A stretch of DNA of 64,000 nucleotides, taken from the NCBI RefSeq assembly GCF_000380565.1, contig NZ_AQYJ01000023.1, forward strand, positions 124,001 through 188,000, given 5' to 3'. Below, piece by piece: positions 1-10,266 of this stretch (the stretch's first letter is position 1; every line of letters starts with the position of its first letter). The translations under genes and the position numbers were made by a program. The notes under the pieces are model-generated. The model was not told the DNA's origin. It was given only the letters and a program-made list of their open reading frames with translations, and did no database searches. This DNA is from Microbulbifer variabilis ATCC 700307 (lineage in GTDB: Bacteria > Pseudomonadota > Gammaproteobacteria > Pseudomonadales > Cellvibrionaceae).

Positions 1-109
1 CGATGGAACCCAACTGGACTTTGTCAAAGAGGGGCTAAACGAAGGCTTTACCTTCTCTAACCCTAACGTGAAAAATGAGTGTGGCTGCGGAGAGAGTTTC
101 CACGTTTAA
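1..109 (+). CDS. iscA: IscA C-terminus (partial, cut by window start)
   Basis: The first 109 bases read in one frame (codons from base 2) to a TAA stop and give the tail of an A-type Fe-S carrier. The end reads [11 protein letters not shown], with the Cys-Gly-Cys pair that, with an upstream Cys outside the window, binds the cluster in IscA/ErpA proteins. hscB, hscA, fdx and iscX follow directly, so this is IscA of the isc operon rather than ErpA. The start is missing only because of the window edge. Confidence 0.93.
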   Translation, partial: DGTQLDFVKEGLNEGFTFSNPNVKNECGCGESFHV

Positions 110-128
110 TCGGAACTCGCCGCAGCGA

Positions 129-160
129 GGCCGGGTGCACTGTGCATGCCGGCCTTTTTA
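129..160 (+). terminator. Rho-independent terminator or attenuator after iscA
   Basis: GGCCGG (129-134) pairs with CCGGCC (149-154) and is followed at once by TTTTTA. It lies between iscA and hscB in the isc operon, so it probably lowers expression of the chaperone genes relative to iscSUA rather than stopping all transcription. Confidence 0.7.
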
Positions 161-235
161 TTGGTCCGGTAGCGACTGCCGGGCGGGGGCGCCGCCGCCC
201 AGTTTTTAAGGCCCAGTGCCGGTAGGTGAACTGAG

Positions 236-766
236 ATGGCAACCAACCTGACCCATTTCGAAATATTCGGGCTTGAGCCCACCTTTGAACTCGATCGCAA
301 CGCCCTGGCAGCGCGCTATCGGGAATTGCAGAGGGAATTCCACCCGGATAAATACGCTTCCAAATCTGAGCGTGAGCAGCTGCTGGCTATCCAGATGGCG
401 GCACAGATTAATGAAGCCCACACCGTTCTGCGCGACCCGGTGCAGCGCGCCGCATATCTACTTAAGTTGGCCGGCGTGGAAGTACCGCCGGAGCAGACTA
501 CCGCCGATACGGAATTCCTGATGCAGCAGATGTTGCTGCGTGAACGCCTCGAAGAGGTACGGGAGCAACCCGATCCAGCCTCCGCCCTTGAAGAGCTTGC
601 CGTTGAAGTGCAAGGCCTATTCCGCAATGAGCAAAAGCAATTTGCTGAGGTTTTTGATGCTGGCAAGTTGGTTGAGGCCGAGGGCTCCCTGCGCAAACAA
701 CAGTTCCTGGTGAAGCTGCAGTTGCAGATTGAAGAACTGGAAGCCGATCTGTTCGGTGATTACTGA
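236..766 (+). CDS. hscB: Fe-S assembly co-chaperone HscB
   Basis: A 176-residue J-type co-chaperone that delivers IscU to HscA and stimulates the HscA ATPase during transfer of Fe-S clusters in the cytoplasm. The N-terminal J domain carries the HPD motif at residues 36-38 (FHPDKY). The C-terminal half is the Glu/Leu-rich helical bundle that in this family binds IscU. Length is normal for HscB (about 170-175). An AGGTGAACTGAG stretch precedes the ATG. hscA follows after 78 bases, as in the usual iscA-hscB-hscA-fdx order. Confidence 0.97.
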   Translation: MATNLTHFEIFGLEPTFELDRNALAARYRELQREFHPDKYASKSEREQLLAIQMAAQINEAHTVLRDPVQRAAYLLKLAGVEVPPEQTTADTEFLMQQMLLRERLEEVREQPDPASALEELAVEVQGLFRNEQKQFAEVFDAGKLVEAEGSLRKQQFLVKLQLQIEELEADLFGDY

Positions 767-844
767 GCGACAATTGATAATAACTTGGGATATGGCACTG
801 ATTGTGCCGTGGCAACGCCACCCTGACGATAGAAGAGATTAGCA

Positions 845-2716
845 ATGGCATTACTGCAAATTTCCGAACCGGGACAGAGCCCCGATCCTCACCAGCGCAA
901 GTACGCTGTGGGGATTGATCTGGGGACCACCAACTCGCTGGTGGCGACTGTGCGTAGTGGTTCAGCAGAGGCCATCGCCGACGAGCAGGGCAGAGTGATA
1001 CTGCCCTCGGCGGTACACTACGGCAGCGAGACTATCACCGTGGGTGCCAAGGCCCGAGCACGGGCCGCGCAGGACCCATACAACACCATGATCTCCATCA
1101 AGCGCTTGATGGGGCGTGGGGTGGCAGATGTCAAAAGTCTTGGTGAGCAGTTGCCTTACCACTTCGCTGACAGCGATGGGGGTATGCCTTCCATCGAAAC
1201 TGCTGCCGGCCCGGTAAACCCGGTACAGGTATCTGCGGAGATTCTAAAAAAGTTGGCTCAGCGCGGCCGCGAGGCTCTATGCGGCAAGGATGGCGGTGAG
1301 CTGGATGGTGCGGTGATTACCGTGCCGGCATACTTTGATGATGCCCAGCGTCAGGCCACCAAAGATGCGGCCAAGCTGGCAGGTTTGAAAGTGTTGCGTC
1401 TACTCAATGAACCTACGGCGGCGGCTGTGGCATACGGCCTGGACAGGGGCGAGGAAGGGGTTATAGCAGTCTATGACCTCGGTGGTGGTACCTTCGATAT
1501 TTCCATTTTACGCCTGTCCCGTGGTGTTTTCGAAGTGATGTCGACTGGTGGTGATACCGCACTCGGTGGTGATGACTTTGATCGTACCATCGCTGCCTGG
1601 ATAGCCGAACAGGCAGGTCTGGGTACGGACCTGGATGCCGCTACCCAGCGCCAGCTCCTCGATAGTGCCTGTGCGGCGAAAGAAGCCTTGGCCAATGCCG
1701 AACAGGCGGAGGTGAGCCAGGGAGATTGGCAGGGTGTATTCGACCGGGCAACTATGGCCTCACTGCTGGATCCCTTGATTGATAAAACCTTACGCGCTTG
1801 CAAGCGCGCTCTGCGCGATGCTGCCATCGACGTTGAGGAGGTGCAGGAGGTAGTGCTTGTAGGTGGCTCTACCCGTACCCTGCGGGTGCGTGAGCGGGTC
1901 GAGAATTATTTCGGCCGAGCGCCTCATGCAGAAATAGACCCGGACCAAGTTGTTGCTATTGGTGCGGCCTTGCAGGCGGATATGCTTGTGGGCAACAAAT
2001 CTGATGATGAGCTGTTATTGCTGGATGTGATTCCCCTATCGCTTGGAATCGAGACCATGGGTGGCCTCACTGAAAAATTGATCGCGCGCAATACGACGAT
2101 TCCGGTGTCTAAGGCTCAAGAGTTCACCACTTTTAAGGATGGTCAGACAGCGATGGCTATCCATGTAGTGCAGGGAGAGCGGGAGCTGGTGAGCGATTGC
2201 CGCTCACTTGCGCGCTTTGAGCTGCGCGGTATCCCGCCGATGGTGGCAGGTGCGGCTCATATCCGTGTGACTTACCAGGTGGATGCGGATGGCTTGCTGT
2301 CAGTTAGTGCCGTGGAGAAGAGCAGTGGTGTCAGTGCAGATATCACAGTCAAGCCTTCTTACGGGCTTGAGGACAAGGATATCGCCCGTATGTTGCAGGA
2401 TTCCTATACCCATGCTGCAGAAGATATTGCCCTGCGCGCCCTGCGTGAGGCACAGGTAGAGGCAGAGCGTACCTTGGAAAGCCTGCTGGTTGCACTGCGT
2501 GAAAATGGTGCTCAGTTGCTGCAGGAAAATGAATTAAACGAGCTGGAACTTGCTATGGAGGCGTTGCGTCTGGCCCATAACGGTGGCGATGCAGAAGAGA
2601 TTCGTCGTCGTATGGAAGCTCTGAATAAGCTGTCGGAACCCTTCGCTGCCCGGCGAATGGATGCGTCGATTAAGCGAGCGATGCAGGGCCACAGCCTGGA
2701 TGAATTCGATAAATAA
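845..2716 (+). CDS. hscA: Fe-S assembly Hsp70 chaperone HscA
   Basis: A 623-residue specialised Hsp70 that binds the LPPVK-type motif of IscU and uses ATP to release clusters to apo-proteins. Hsp70 signatures are present: the phosphate-binding IDLGTTNS near residue 24, [11 protein letters not shown] in the middle of the nucleotide-binding domain, and VVLVGGSTR before the substrate-binding domain. The sequence has the short form typical of HscA, without the acidic DnaK tail. It lies between hscB and fdx, and AGAAGAGA precedes the start. Confidence 0.97.
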   Translation: MALLQISEPGQSPDPHQRKYAVGIDLGTTNSLVATVRSGSAEAIADEQGRVILPSAVHYGSETITVGAKARARAAQDPYNTMISIKRLMGRGVADVKSLGEQLPYHFADSDGGMPSIETAAGPVNPVQVSAEILKKLAQRGREALCGKDGGELDGAVITVPAYFDDAQRQATKDAAKLAGLKVLRLLNEPTAAAVAYGLDRGEEGVIAVYDLGGGTFDISILRLSRGVFEVMSTGGDTALGGDDFDRTIAAWIAEQAGLGTDLDAATQRQLLDSACAAKEALANAEQAEVSQGDWQGVFDRATMASLLDPLIDKTLRACKRALRDAAIDVEEVQEVVLVGGSTRTLRVRERVENYFGRAPHAEIDPDQVVAIGAALQADMLVGNKSDDELLLLDVIPLSLGIETMGGLTEKLIARNTTIPVSKAQEFTTFKDGQTAMAIHVVQGERELVSDCRSLARFELRGIPPMVAGAAHIRVTYQVDADGLLSVSAVEKSSGVSADITVKPSYGLEDKDIARMLQDSYTHAAEDIALRALREAQVEAERTLESLLVALRENGAQLLQENELNELELAMEALRLAHNGGDAEEIRRRMEALNKLSEPFAARRMDASIKRAMQGHSLDEFDK

Positions 2717-2766
2717 GCGGCTGGGGCACAGCCCCGTCGGATTGAGACCATAGAGAGTCAGTACCC

Positions 2767-3105
2767 ATGCCGAAGATTGTATTTTTACCCCATGCCGAAA
2801 TTTGCCCTGAGGGTAAGGTCGTGGAAGCGGAGAGTGGTGTCAGCGTAATAGATGCAGCGCTGGCCAACGATATTGAAATTGAGCATGCCTGTGAGAAGGC
2901 CTGTGCCTGTACCACCTGTCATGTCATCGTACGCGAGGGTTTTTATTCCCTTGAGGAGCCTGATGAGCTGGAAGAGGATCTGCTGGACAAGGCCTGGGGG
3001 CTGGAGCCCGAATCTCGTCTTTCCTGTCAGGCCATCGTTGAGGATGAAGACCTGGTAGTCGAGATTCCCAAGTACACAATAAACCAGGTTTCGGAAAAGC
3101 ACTGA
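2767..3105 (+). CDS. fdx: ISC-type [2Fe-2S] ferredoxin
   Basis: A 112-residue ferredoxin that supplies electrons for cluster assembly on IscU. The vertebrate-type cluster motif is Cys42-x5-Cys48-x2-Cys51 (within CEKACACTTC) with the fourth ligand at Cys87 (RLSCQA). It is acidic, as expected for docking with IscS and its reductase. It sits 50 bases after hscA and 28 bases before iscX, in normal isc order. Confidence 0.96.
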   Translation: MPKIVFLPHAEICPEGKVVEAESGVSVIDAALANDIEIEHACEKACACTTCHVIVREGFYSLEEPDELEEDLLDKAWGLEPESRLSCQAIVEDEDLVVEIPKYTINQVSEKH

Positions 3106-3133
3106 TCGGTGCGGGTATTGGGGGAGCCAAATA

Positions 3134-3328
3134 ATGAAGTGGACTGACATTCACGATATCGCCATTGAACTTTGCGACACTCACGAAGAGGTGGACCCAC
3201 TTACCGTTAACTTCGTCGATCTGCGTAACTGGGTAATGGCATTACCGGGGTTTGATGATGACCCTGATCGCTGTGGCGAGAAGATCCTGGAGGCGATCCA
3301 GGCCGCTTGGATTGAAGAGCGAGAGTAG
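3134..3328 (+). CDS. iscX: IscX (YfhJ), small acidic Fe-S assembly protein
   Basis: A 64-residue acidic protein matching IscX in length and pattern (MKWTDIHDIA start, LRNWVMALPGF core, ending AAWIEERE). IscX binds IscS and ferrous iron and is thought to tune the rate of cluster formation. GGGGGAGCC lies 8-14 bases upstream of the ATG. It is the last gene of the isc operon here; ndk has its own leader. Confidence 0.95.
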   Translation: MKWTDIHDIAIELCDTHEEVDPLTVNFVDLRNWVMALPGFDDDPDRCGEKILEAIQAAWIEERE

Positions 3329-3361
3329 TTGAGTGGAGTTAACCGAGTATTGGTAATGGAG

Positions 3362-3390
3362 TACAAAAGTCGATCAATACCCCGTATAAT
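3362..3390 (+). promoter_or_regulatory. Probable ndk promoter
   Basis: A perfect TATAAT lies at 3385-3390. The sequence at the expected -35 distance (TACAAA, 3362-3367) is a weak match. It is the only sigma70-like -10 seen in the 200-base gap between iscX and ndk. Confidence 0.45.
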
Positions 3391-3460
3391 CCGCCGGCCG
3401 CGAAATGCGGTGATCAAAATTTGAGTACCCCCGGCCCGGTGGGTACGGAAGGAATATCAG

Positions 3461-3489
3461 GAAAGAGCAACTGTGCAGGTTGCTCTTTC
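3461..3489 (+). promoter_or_regulatory. Inverted repeat in the ndk leader
   Basis: GAAAGAGCAAC (3461-3471) is an exact reverse complement of GTTGCTCTTTC (3479-3489), with a 7-base loop. No extra T-run follows, so it is either a weak terminator between the isc operon and ndk or a stabilising hairpin in the ndk 5' UTR. Confidence 0.5.
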
Positions 3490-3531
3490 TGTATGTAAGT
3501 TCAGTAACGAAAAATCACATTGGAGATAACC

Positions 3532-3960
3532 ATGGCCCTGGAGCGTACCCTTTCCATCATCAAGCCGGACGCAGTAGCCAAAAACGTAATCGGTGAAATC
3601 GAGAGCCGTTTTGAGAAAGCTGGCCTGAGCATTGTTGCCATGAAGATGGTGCACCTGTCCCGCGAAAAAGCTGAAGGTTTCTACGCTGAGCACAAAGAGC
3701 GTCCTTTTTTCAAAGACCTGGTTGATTTCATGACTTCCGGCCCGGTTGTTGTACAGGTTCTCGAAGGCGAGAACGCTATCCTGGCAAACCGTGAGCTGAT
3801 GGGCGCTACCAATCCGAAAGAAGCTGCTGTTGGCACCATCCGCGCTGATTTCGCTGACAGCATTGACGCCAACGCAGTACACGGCTCTGACTCCGCAGAG
3901 TCCGCTGCCCGCGAAGTAAGCTACTTCTTCGCTGACGACGAAATCTGTCCGCGCGCTTAA
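3532..3960 (+). CDS. ndk: Nucleoside diphosphate kinase
   Basis: A 142-residue enzyme that moves the gamma phosphate from ATP to NDPs through a phospho-histidine and so balances NTP and dNTP pools. It begins [18 protein letters not shown] and has the active-site NAVHGSDS with the catalytic His. I chose the ATG at 3532 because TGGAGATA lies just upstream and the family begins MALERT; an in-frame start 12 bases earlier would add only MEIT. The isc-ndk-rlmN order is common in Pseudomonas-like genomes. Confidence 0.96.
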   Translation: MALERTLSIIKPDAVAKNVIGEIESRFEKAGLSIVAMKMVHLSREKAEGFYAEHKERPFFKDLVDFMTSGPVVVQVLEGENAILANRELMGATNPKEAAVGTIRADFADSIDANAVHGSDSAESAAREVSYFFADDEICPRA

Positions 3961-4023
3961 TTTGTGTGCTGAAATCGCACTGGTCCGTCTGGGCCGGTGC
4001 AGTTCTTCCCCGAGGTGAAATGA

Positions 4024-5142
4024 ATGACCGCTGAGAAAACCAACCTGCTCGGCCTTTCTGTTGAAAAGCTGGCCGCCTTCTTTGAATCATTGGGCGAGAA
4101 GCGTTTCCGCGCTATCCAGGTTTTAAAGTGGATTCACCAAAACGGGGTGAGTGACTTTGCTGAAATGACCAATGTCAGCAAGGCACTGCGCCAGAAACTG
4201 GCAGAAGTTGCTGAGATTCGCGCTCCGGAAGTATTGGAGCAGTGGGATTCTGCCGATGGTACGCGCAAATGGCTCATTAAAGTTTCTGGTGATAATGCCA
4301 TCGAAACCGTTTATATCCCCGATGGGGATCGCGGTACTTTATGCGTATCCTCCCAAGTGGGCTGCTCCTTGGATTGCAGTTTTTGTGCAACCGGAAAACA
4401 GGGCTTCAATCGGGACTTAACTGCTGCTGAAATCATTGGGCAGGTGTGGATTGCCTGTAAGTCTTTCGGCCAGCTACAGCCGAAAGGTCCACGCAAGGTA
4501 ACCAATGTAGTGATGATGGGAATGGGTGAACCCCTGCTCAACTTCGACAATGTAGTCGATGCCATGAACCTGATGATGGAAGACAACGCCTATGGCATCT
4601 CCAAGCGCCGCGTAACCTTGTCTACTTCAGGTGTAGTACCCGCATTGGATCGCCTTGCGGATGTTACTGATGTAAGCCTGGCGATATCCCTGCATGCGCC
4701 CAACGATGAACTGCGCAATGAGCTAGTACCGATCAATAAAAAATATCCGATTGCGATGCTGTTGGATTCTGCTAAGCGCTATATCGACCGCATGCCAGAC
4801 ACCCATCGTAAGATGACCATCGAATATACGCTGATGCGCGAGGTTAATGATCGCCCTGAGCATGCTGAGCAACTGGCGGAACTACTGCGCGATGTGCCAG
4901 TAAAAATTAATTTAATCCCTTTTAATCCGTTTGAGCTTTCCGATTATCAGCGGGTGAGTAATAACGCTTTGCGACGCTTTCAACAGATTTTACTCGACAA
5001 AGGTTATACCGTAACCGTCAGAACCACTCGCGGTGATGATATTGATGCAGCTTGTGGTCAATTGGCAGGAAGTGTGAATGACCGGACCCGCCGCTCTGAA
5101 CGCTATCGCAACGCTGAGCGCCCTGTCCGTATTGTTGGCTGA
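4024..5142 (+). CDS. rlmN: 23S rRNA/tRNA adenine-C2 methyltransferase RlmN
   Basis: A 372-residue radical-SAM enzyme that methylates C2 of A2503 in 23S rRNA and A37 in some tRNAs. The radical-SAM triad is Cys114-x3-Cys118-x2-Cys121 (CSLDCSFC). The GMGEPLLN motif and a late Cys (DAACGQ), which carries the transferred methylene in this family, are also seen. GAGGTGAAATGA precedes the start. In related genomes pilF follows directly; here two peroxidase-like genes lie between. Confidence 0.97.
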   Translation: MTAEKTNLLGLSVEKLAAFFESLGEKRFRAIQVLKWIHQNGVSDFAEMTNVSKALRQKLAEVAEIRAPEVLEQWDSADGTRKWLIKVSGDNAIETVYIPDGDRGTLCVSSQVGCSLDCSFCATGKQGFNRDLTAAEIIGQVWIACKSFGQLQPKGPRKVTNVVMMGMGEPLLNFDNVVDAMNLMMEDNAYGISKRRVTLSTSGVVPALDRLADVTDVSLAISLHAPNDELRNELVPINKKYPIAMLLDSAKRYIDRMPDTHRKMTIEYTLMREVNDRPEHAEQLAELLRDVPVKINLIPFNPFELSDYQRVSNNALRRFQQILLDKGYTVTVRTTRGDDIDAACGQLAGSVNDRTRRSERYRNAERPVRIVG

Positions 5143-5414
5143 GTACCAATTTAACCTGAGTGTCTTGAGCTGGCGATTAGCTGGGATGCCAGGTGGTCCT
5201 AAAACATCTTCTTCCGATCTGGGTGGCTTAGAGCTGCAGTTTTGGTAGAGGATAGTTTTTAAATCTTTTATTCCTCTCTAAGTGGTAATTCCTCGCACGC
5301 CTTGCCTTCGATTTGGTGGTGCCTTTTTTTACTCCGAAGTCAACCAACCCGCAGGGTAACGCGTTAACAGTCCAGAACTTTTTAAAAAGTAGATGGAAGG
5401 GACTGTTAAATTAT

Positions 5415-7349
5415 ATGAACGTTCAGAAACTGGATCTAATGCTATTTTCCAGAGCCTTATTACGGCTTTTTTTTCTAACACTCGTTTTGATAATGCTTGG
5501 TTGTGGCTCGGGGTCGTCCGGTGGTGAGGATCGCTCGGTTCCGGATATTGTAGGGGGTGATACTGATCCCGATCCCGATCCCGATCCCGATCCCGATCCC
5601 GATCCCGATCCCGATCCCGATCCCGATCCTGCAGAGGGAAGCTCACCTGCAGAATTGATTGGTCATGCTTACTCTGGAACCAGTATCGGCCTTGTCTGGG
5701 AGCGGGATGGTGAAACCTATTTCATCTATCGTAATGGAAAAAAAATAGCGGAAGCCAGCAATAACTTTTTTATCGACCAGAGCTTATCGGTAGATACTGA
5801 GTACGCGTACTCTGTCAATACCGTTGATGCGGCCAGCGAGCTGGAAGCCTCCCAGATCATCGTTAAAACATTAGTCAATGATACGAACGAGGGGCTGAAT
5901 AACGGCACAGAAGATGATGTTTTAAATGAGCGTATATCCGCTTTTGAGGAATGTAAAAATGCTTCCAGTGCGGTGGACTTGCTCGAAGAAGACCTGGATA
6001 ACTGTTTGGCAGCTATGCTCAAACTCAACCGTATGGCCCCTCTTGTCGAAGACATACGCGCTTTTGCCGCACGTGTTCGCAGTGAGCAGGAGCCTGCTAT
6101 GGTGGAGCTGGGAATGCGCCTGTTCCACAACAAATCCTTAAGTGCAAATCAAGATGCCTCCTGTTCGTCCTGCCATCATCCCGCGATTGGCTGCGGTGGG
6201 GATGACCTCTCAATGCCGGTGGGTATTAATGCTATAGATACCGCCCTGCTGGGGCCGGGGCGCTCAGATGGTGTTAACGAAGTACCTATAGTGCCAAGGA
6301 ACTCTCAGGCTATTTGTAATGCCTCACTGTGGTCTCGGGGCCTGTTCTGGGACAATCGGGTTTCTTTAAGCCCTGATGGTGTCCTCAGAACAGACTCGAG
6401 AGATGTTACGAATAATACCGTCAATGCTGTAGGACCTGGCTCGTTGGCACTGCTTATAGCACAGGCGCATTTTCCGGTAACTGCTCCGCCTGAGATGGGG
6501 GATATCACCGACTTTGGATATGATGATTCTGTTGATGAGAATTTTACTTCCTATCGCGAGGATATATTAGCAGCCAGCCTGGATACTGCAGCTTGGGGGG
6601 CCTTGTTTACTTCCGCTTTTGGTGATCCCGAGATTAATTTCAGCCGTATTGCTCAGGCAATTGCGGCTTATGAAGCCGTACAGATATTTATCGATAATCC
6701 GTTTTTTGAATATGTCGAGGGGAATCTGGAGGTGCTCAACGCTGAAGAGAAGCGCGGTGCAATCACTTTTATGTCAAGAGATGCCGGTTGTACTTTCTGC
6801 CATAAAGGGGCTTTCTTTACCTCTGAGGCACTGATGGCTGCCAATTATCCTCAAATAGGCATAGGCACGGATGCAAGCGGAAGTGGTGCGGATTTGGGGG
6901 GAGAGGGGTCTTTGGGGCTTGGAGCCTTCCGTGCGCCTACTCTGCTAAATGTAACTATCACGGGCCCTTGGGGGCATAGCGGGCAATTTGGCACTCTGAG
7001 AAGAAATGTCGAACACTACAGCGACCAAGGAGCTTCCATCCTTAGATATTTTGAAAATAACGAGATGTGTGATCTTGACCAATTTAAAAATCTGCAGGAT
7101 TGTCCGAGCAAGGTGGCTCCCAATGGTTTGGCTCACTCCCAAGATATTCTCGATGGGAACGATGGAGGAGGCATCAACCGTTTGACCGAAGACGAAATTG
7201 ACTTTGTTGTGACATTCCTGGGTACGCTTACTGATCCGAATGCAGCGGATATCAGTTCCAATGCGATTCAGTTCCTGATACCTCCCAGAGATGGTGGCCC
7301 AGACGGTAAGCAGCTGGATGCAAAAGACCAGAGCGGAGAAATCTTATAA
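5415..7349 (+). CDS. Di-haem cytochrome c peroxidase-like lipoprotein with FN3-like domain
   Basis: A predicted secreted lipoprotein with two covalent c-type haems, of the bacterial cytochrome c peroxidase/MauG superfamily. The ATG at 5415 gives a 30-residue signal ending in the lipobox LGC; an in-frame start at 5313 would put 34 extra residues before it. After the Cys come a Gly/Ser stretch, (Asp-Pro)11, a roughly 80-residue fibronectin-III-like domain (GTSIGLVWERDG) and the peroxidase region with CSSCH near residue 250 and CTFCH near 459. A close paralogue with the same layout starts at 7952. The substrate cannot be read from sequence: it could reduce peroxide or, like MauG, oxidise a protein or polymer. 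Confidence 0.85.
   Translation: MNVQKLDLMLFSRALLRLFFLTLVLIMLGCGSGSSGGEDRSVPDIVGGDTDPDPDPDPDPDPDPDPDPDPDPAEGSSPAELIGHAYSGTSIGLVWERDGETYFIYRNGKKIAEASNNFFIDQSLSVDTEYAYSVNTVDAASELEASQIIVKTLVNDTNEGLNNGTEDDVLNERISAFEECKNASSAVDLLEEDLDNCLAAMLKLNRMAPLVEDIRAFAARVRSEQEPAMVELGMRLFHNKSLSANQDASCSSCHHPAIGCGGDDLSMPVGINAIDTALLGPGRSDGVNEVPIVPRNSQAICNASLWSRGLFWDNRVSLSPDGVLRTDSRDVTNNTVNAVGPGSLALLIAQAHFPVTAPPEMGDITDFGYDDSVDENFTSYREDILAASLDTAAWGALFTSAFGDPEINFSRIAQAIAAYEAVQIFIDNPFFEYVEGNLEVLNAEEKRGAITFMSRDAGCTFCHKGAFFTSEALMAANYPQIGIGTDASGSGADLGGEGSLGLGAFRAPTLLNVTITGPWGHSGQFGTLRRNVEHYSDQGASILRYFENNEMCDLDQFKNLQDCPSKVAPNGLAHSQDILDGNDGGGINRLTEDEIDFVVTFLGTLTDPNAADISSNAIQFLIPPRDGGPDGKQLDAKDQSGEIL
5565..5630 (+). repeat. 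Tandem GATCCC hexanucleotide tract, 11 units
   Basis: Ten GATCCC units and a final GATCCT run without interruption and encode (Asp-Pro)11 between the lipid anchor and the FN3-like domain. Gains or losses of units keep frame, so slippage would change linker length rather than switch the gene off. The paralogue at 7952 has a Gly/Asp/Ser linker here instead. Confidence 0.97.
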
Positions 7350-7951
7350 GTTTCAGTTAGATTTTTCCCGGACTGCATGAAATATTAAAAATAATATGGC
7401 GAGTATAGAGGGTATGGTTCCTACAACTCTCTATGCTCGGCAATCATAGCAATCCTAGTATTGTAGAAGCAGCATGCTCTTGCGAATGGCAATTGTAAAA
7501 AATACCTACATTGACTGGTACTGCCATTGTGTCGGGCTCGGGTTAAAAATAACAGATAATTCTTGCCCCCGAAGATCACCTTAACCGCACTGACAGTTTG
7601 CGACTCCCTCAACAGAAATTGTCGGGTAAAGGCGCTAAATTGTTTACTCCTATGGCTGAAGCGACTGGTAGTTAAATAGCCAGGCTCTGTGGCCAGTTGG
7701 CCATCAAAGTAGAATCAGTTTTTTGTTAGCAACAATTGCCACCAAGGCAGTAGATATTGTTTTGGGTTTATTCAAACGGCCAAGGCAAGAGATAATTCAG
7801 ATCTTTATCCTTTGAAATTAAAAAGGACTTTTGTTGAGTTTCAGCAAACCCTGGGGATGTTAGCTTTTGGTGCCGCAAGGGGCACTAGTTCGCTTATTGC
7901 CTGTCCAGAGCTTCTCAAATGAGGTTTTAGTGGCGGGGTCGGTCAGATTTT
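7350..7951. other. 602-base non-coding gap between the two peroxidase paralogues
   Basis: No convincing gene is seen: ORFs in it are short, without good start sites, and match no family I know. No strong hairpin with a T-run was found. It probably holds the promoter of the second paralogue. Confidence 0.5.
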
Positions 7952-9898
7952 ATGAAAGTTCATAGTAAAAATTCGAATGTATCGATCATGGTATTGCTGC
8001 GGCTGTTGATCCTGCCACTGTTTGTGTTTGTAGCGGGTTGCAGCTCGGGCTCTTCCGGTGGGGATGACAATCCGTCCTCTGATCCAGTTGCAGATGGCAG
8101 TGGCGGAGATATAGGCACTGGTGGAGATGTAGGTGGTGATGGCGGCTCGGACACCAGTACAGGCGGTGATAATGATACTGGGGGTAGCTCCCAACAGGGA
8201 GGTGCTCCCGCAAAGTTAATTGCTAATGCTTTTTCCGGTACCAGTATCGGACTCTCGTGGGAGCGTGATGGGGCAACCTATTCCATCTATCGTAACGGTG
8301 AAAAAATTGCTGAAACGAGTAATCACTACTTTGTCGACCAGGGGCTTTCGATAAATACAGAGCACACCTACACAGTGACTGCTGGAGACGTCGATAATGA
8401 TAGTGACATCGCCCGGGTCAGTGCAAAAACCTTGCTGAACAATACCAATAGCGGGCTCAGCAGCGGTGCGGATATTGAGGTGGACAATGATCGCATTTCT
8501 AATTTTGCAGAGTGTAACAATGCACGCAGTGCATTGGATCTGCTTGATGCAGATTTGGATTCCTGCCTTCAGGCCATGCTTGAGCTGAATGGTATGGCCT
8601 CTCACTTGGAGGATATACGGGCATTCGCCGCCCGAGTCCGCAGTGAGCAGAGCCCCGCAAAGGTGGAGTTGGGTATGCGCTTATTCCACAACAAAAGCCT
8701 CAGCGCCAATAACGACACCTCCTGCTCGTCCTGCCACCAACCGGTTATGGGTTGTGGAGGCGATAACCTTTCTATGCCTATTGGAGTAAGCGCGCTCGAT
8801 CCGGCTCTAGTGGGGCCGGGGCGGTCAGATGGTTTTAATGAAGTGCCTGTTGTGGCGAGAAATGCCCAACCGATCTGTAATGCCGCACTTTGGACTCGTG
8901 GGCTTTTCTGGGATAACCGTGTGGCAATTACAGATCGGGGGCTGAGAACAGACTCCCGTGATGTCAGTAATAATACCGAGGCGGCAGTGGGTATTGGTAC
9001 CCTGACTCTAATGATGGCCCAGGCTCATTTTCCCGTTACCGATGCTGCAGAAATGGGGGACATTACCCAATTCGGTTACGATAATACTACTGAAGGTGGA
9101 TTTACCGCCTATCGCGAAGAGATACTTGCGGCAAATCTGGAGAGTGCCAGTTGGAGCTCGTTATTCAGCGCTGCTTTCGGTGATCCTGAGATTAATTTCA
9201 GCCGTGTTGCTGAGGCTATAGCTGCTTATGAGGCAGTACAATTATTTATCGATAACCCCTTCTTTGATTATGTGGATGGTAATCCGGATGCTTTGGACAG
9301 CGATGAGAAGCGCGGGGCTATTACCTTTATGGCGGGTAATTCGGGCTGCACTAACTGTCATGGCGGCGCCTTCTTTACTACCCAGGGGCTTAGGGCTGTA
9401 AGTTATCCACAAATAGGCGTTGGTAAGGATGCTAGCGGTAGTGGTGCCGATCTGGGTGGTAATGGTGCGGGTAGTTTTCGTATTCCAACACTACTCAATG
9501 TCGCCATCACTGGCCCTTGGGGACACAATGGCCAGTTCGCCACGTTAAGGAGAAATATCGAGCACTATCGCGATCGATCAGGTTCCATTACCCGATATTT
9601 TGCCAACAGCGAAATGTGTGATTTGGAGCAATTTGTGGGGCTGCAGGACTGTGCCAGTAAAGTGGCTCCCAATGGCCTGGCTCATACCCAGGATATTCTC
9701 AGTGCGAACGGCGGGGGCGGTGCCAACAATCTCAGTGATACAGAGATCGACCTGGTGGTGAAATTCCTTGGAACACTCACTGATCCGGATGCTGCCAATA
9801 CCAACTCTAATGCGATTCAGGCTCTGATGCCCCCTCGGGATGGTGGCCCAGATGGCCGGCAGCTAGAGGCGAAAGACCGCGAGGGCAACGCGCTATAA
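7952..9898 (+). CDS. Second di-haem cytochrome c peroxidase-like lipoprotein
   Basis: A 648-residue paralogue of the preceding gene with the same order: signal peptide ending in VAGC (lipobox), a long Gly/Asp/Ser linker, an FN3-like domain (GTSIGLSWERDG), then a peroxidase region with haem sites CSSCH at about residue 258 and CTNCH at about 466. Long stretches match the first copy almost residue for residue, for example AFAARVRSEQ and VELGMRLFHNKSLSAN. The low-complexity linker is entirely different, so a tandem duplication with linker replacement is likely. The ribosome site before ATG 7952 is weak. An outer-membrane or periplasmic location is inferred. Confidence 0.85.
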   Translation: MKVHSKNSNVSIMVLLRLLILPLFVFVAGCSSGSSGGDDNPSSDPVADGSGGDIGTGGDVGGDGGSDTSTGGDNDTGGSSQQGGAPAKLIANAFSGTSIGLSWERDGATYSIYRNGEKIAETSNHYFVDQGLSINTEHTYTVTAGDVDNDSDIARVSAKTLLNNTNSGLSSGADIEVDNDRISNFAECNNARSALDLLDADLDSCLQAMLELNGMASHLEDIRAFAARVRSEQSPAKVELGMRLFHNKSLSANNDTSCSSCHQPVMGCGGDNLSMPIGVSALDPALVGPGRSDGFNEVPVVARNAQPICNAALWTRGLFWDNRVAITDRGLRTDSRDVSNNTEAAVGIGTLTLMMAQAHFPVTDAAEMGDITQFGYDNTTEGGFTAYREEILAANLESASWSSLFSAAFGDPEINFSRVAEAIAAYEAVQLFIDNPFFDYVDGNPDALDSDEKRGAITFMAGNSGCTNCHGGAFFTTQGLRAVSYPQIGVGKDASGSGADLGGNGAGSFRIPTLLNVAITGPWGHNGQFATLRRNIEHYRDRSGSITRYFANSEMCDLEQFVGLQDCASKVAPNGLAHTQDILSANGGGGANNLSDTEIDLVVKFLGTLTDPDAANTNSNAIQALMPPRDGGPDGRQLEAKDREGNAL

Positions 9899-10266
9899 AT
9901 GGGAGCCAGGAGAATACTATTCCGCAGAATATTGTTAGCTCTGTGATATCCGCACTTTTTCTCTCCTGTAAGCCCGCGACAAGTCGGGCTTGGTAACTGT
10001 TAATTGAAATTCATTGGGGTTATGGAGCTGCAACGGGCTGTACTTTACGGCAGTATAGGGCCCGGGAAGCACAGGTTAGGGGCTACGACCGGCTGATGGG
10101 ACGGCAAATAGTGACTGGGTTTGTGTTGAAAAATTAATCAGCCCTGGGCGTAAAGCGAATTTCGGTTGACGGATGTAGCGTGTCTTACGCCACCTAGCTG
10201 GGGTTGACTGCGCCCAAGGTGCTTCCGCTAGATGGACAGATAAAAAATAAATTTACAGGTGATGTT
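9899..10266. other. Non-coding gap before pilF
   Basis: A short inverted repeat, AGCCCG (9971-9976) with CGGGCT (9985-9990), lies 70 bases after the peroxidase stop but has no T-run, so it is only a weak terminator candidate. No other feature is seen. Confidence 0.4.

Noticed and set aside
3461-3489. A riboswitch in front of ndk
   Set aside because: Only a single simple hairpin is present, with no known aptamer pattern.
5565-5630. CRISPR-like or origin-like short repeats
   Set aside because: The units are 6-base tandem copies without spacers, in frame within a coding gene.
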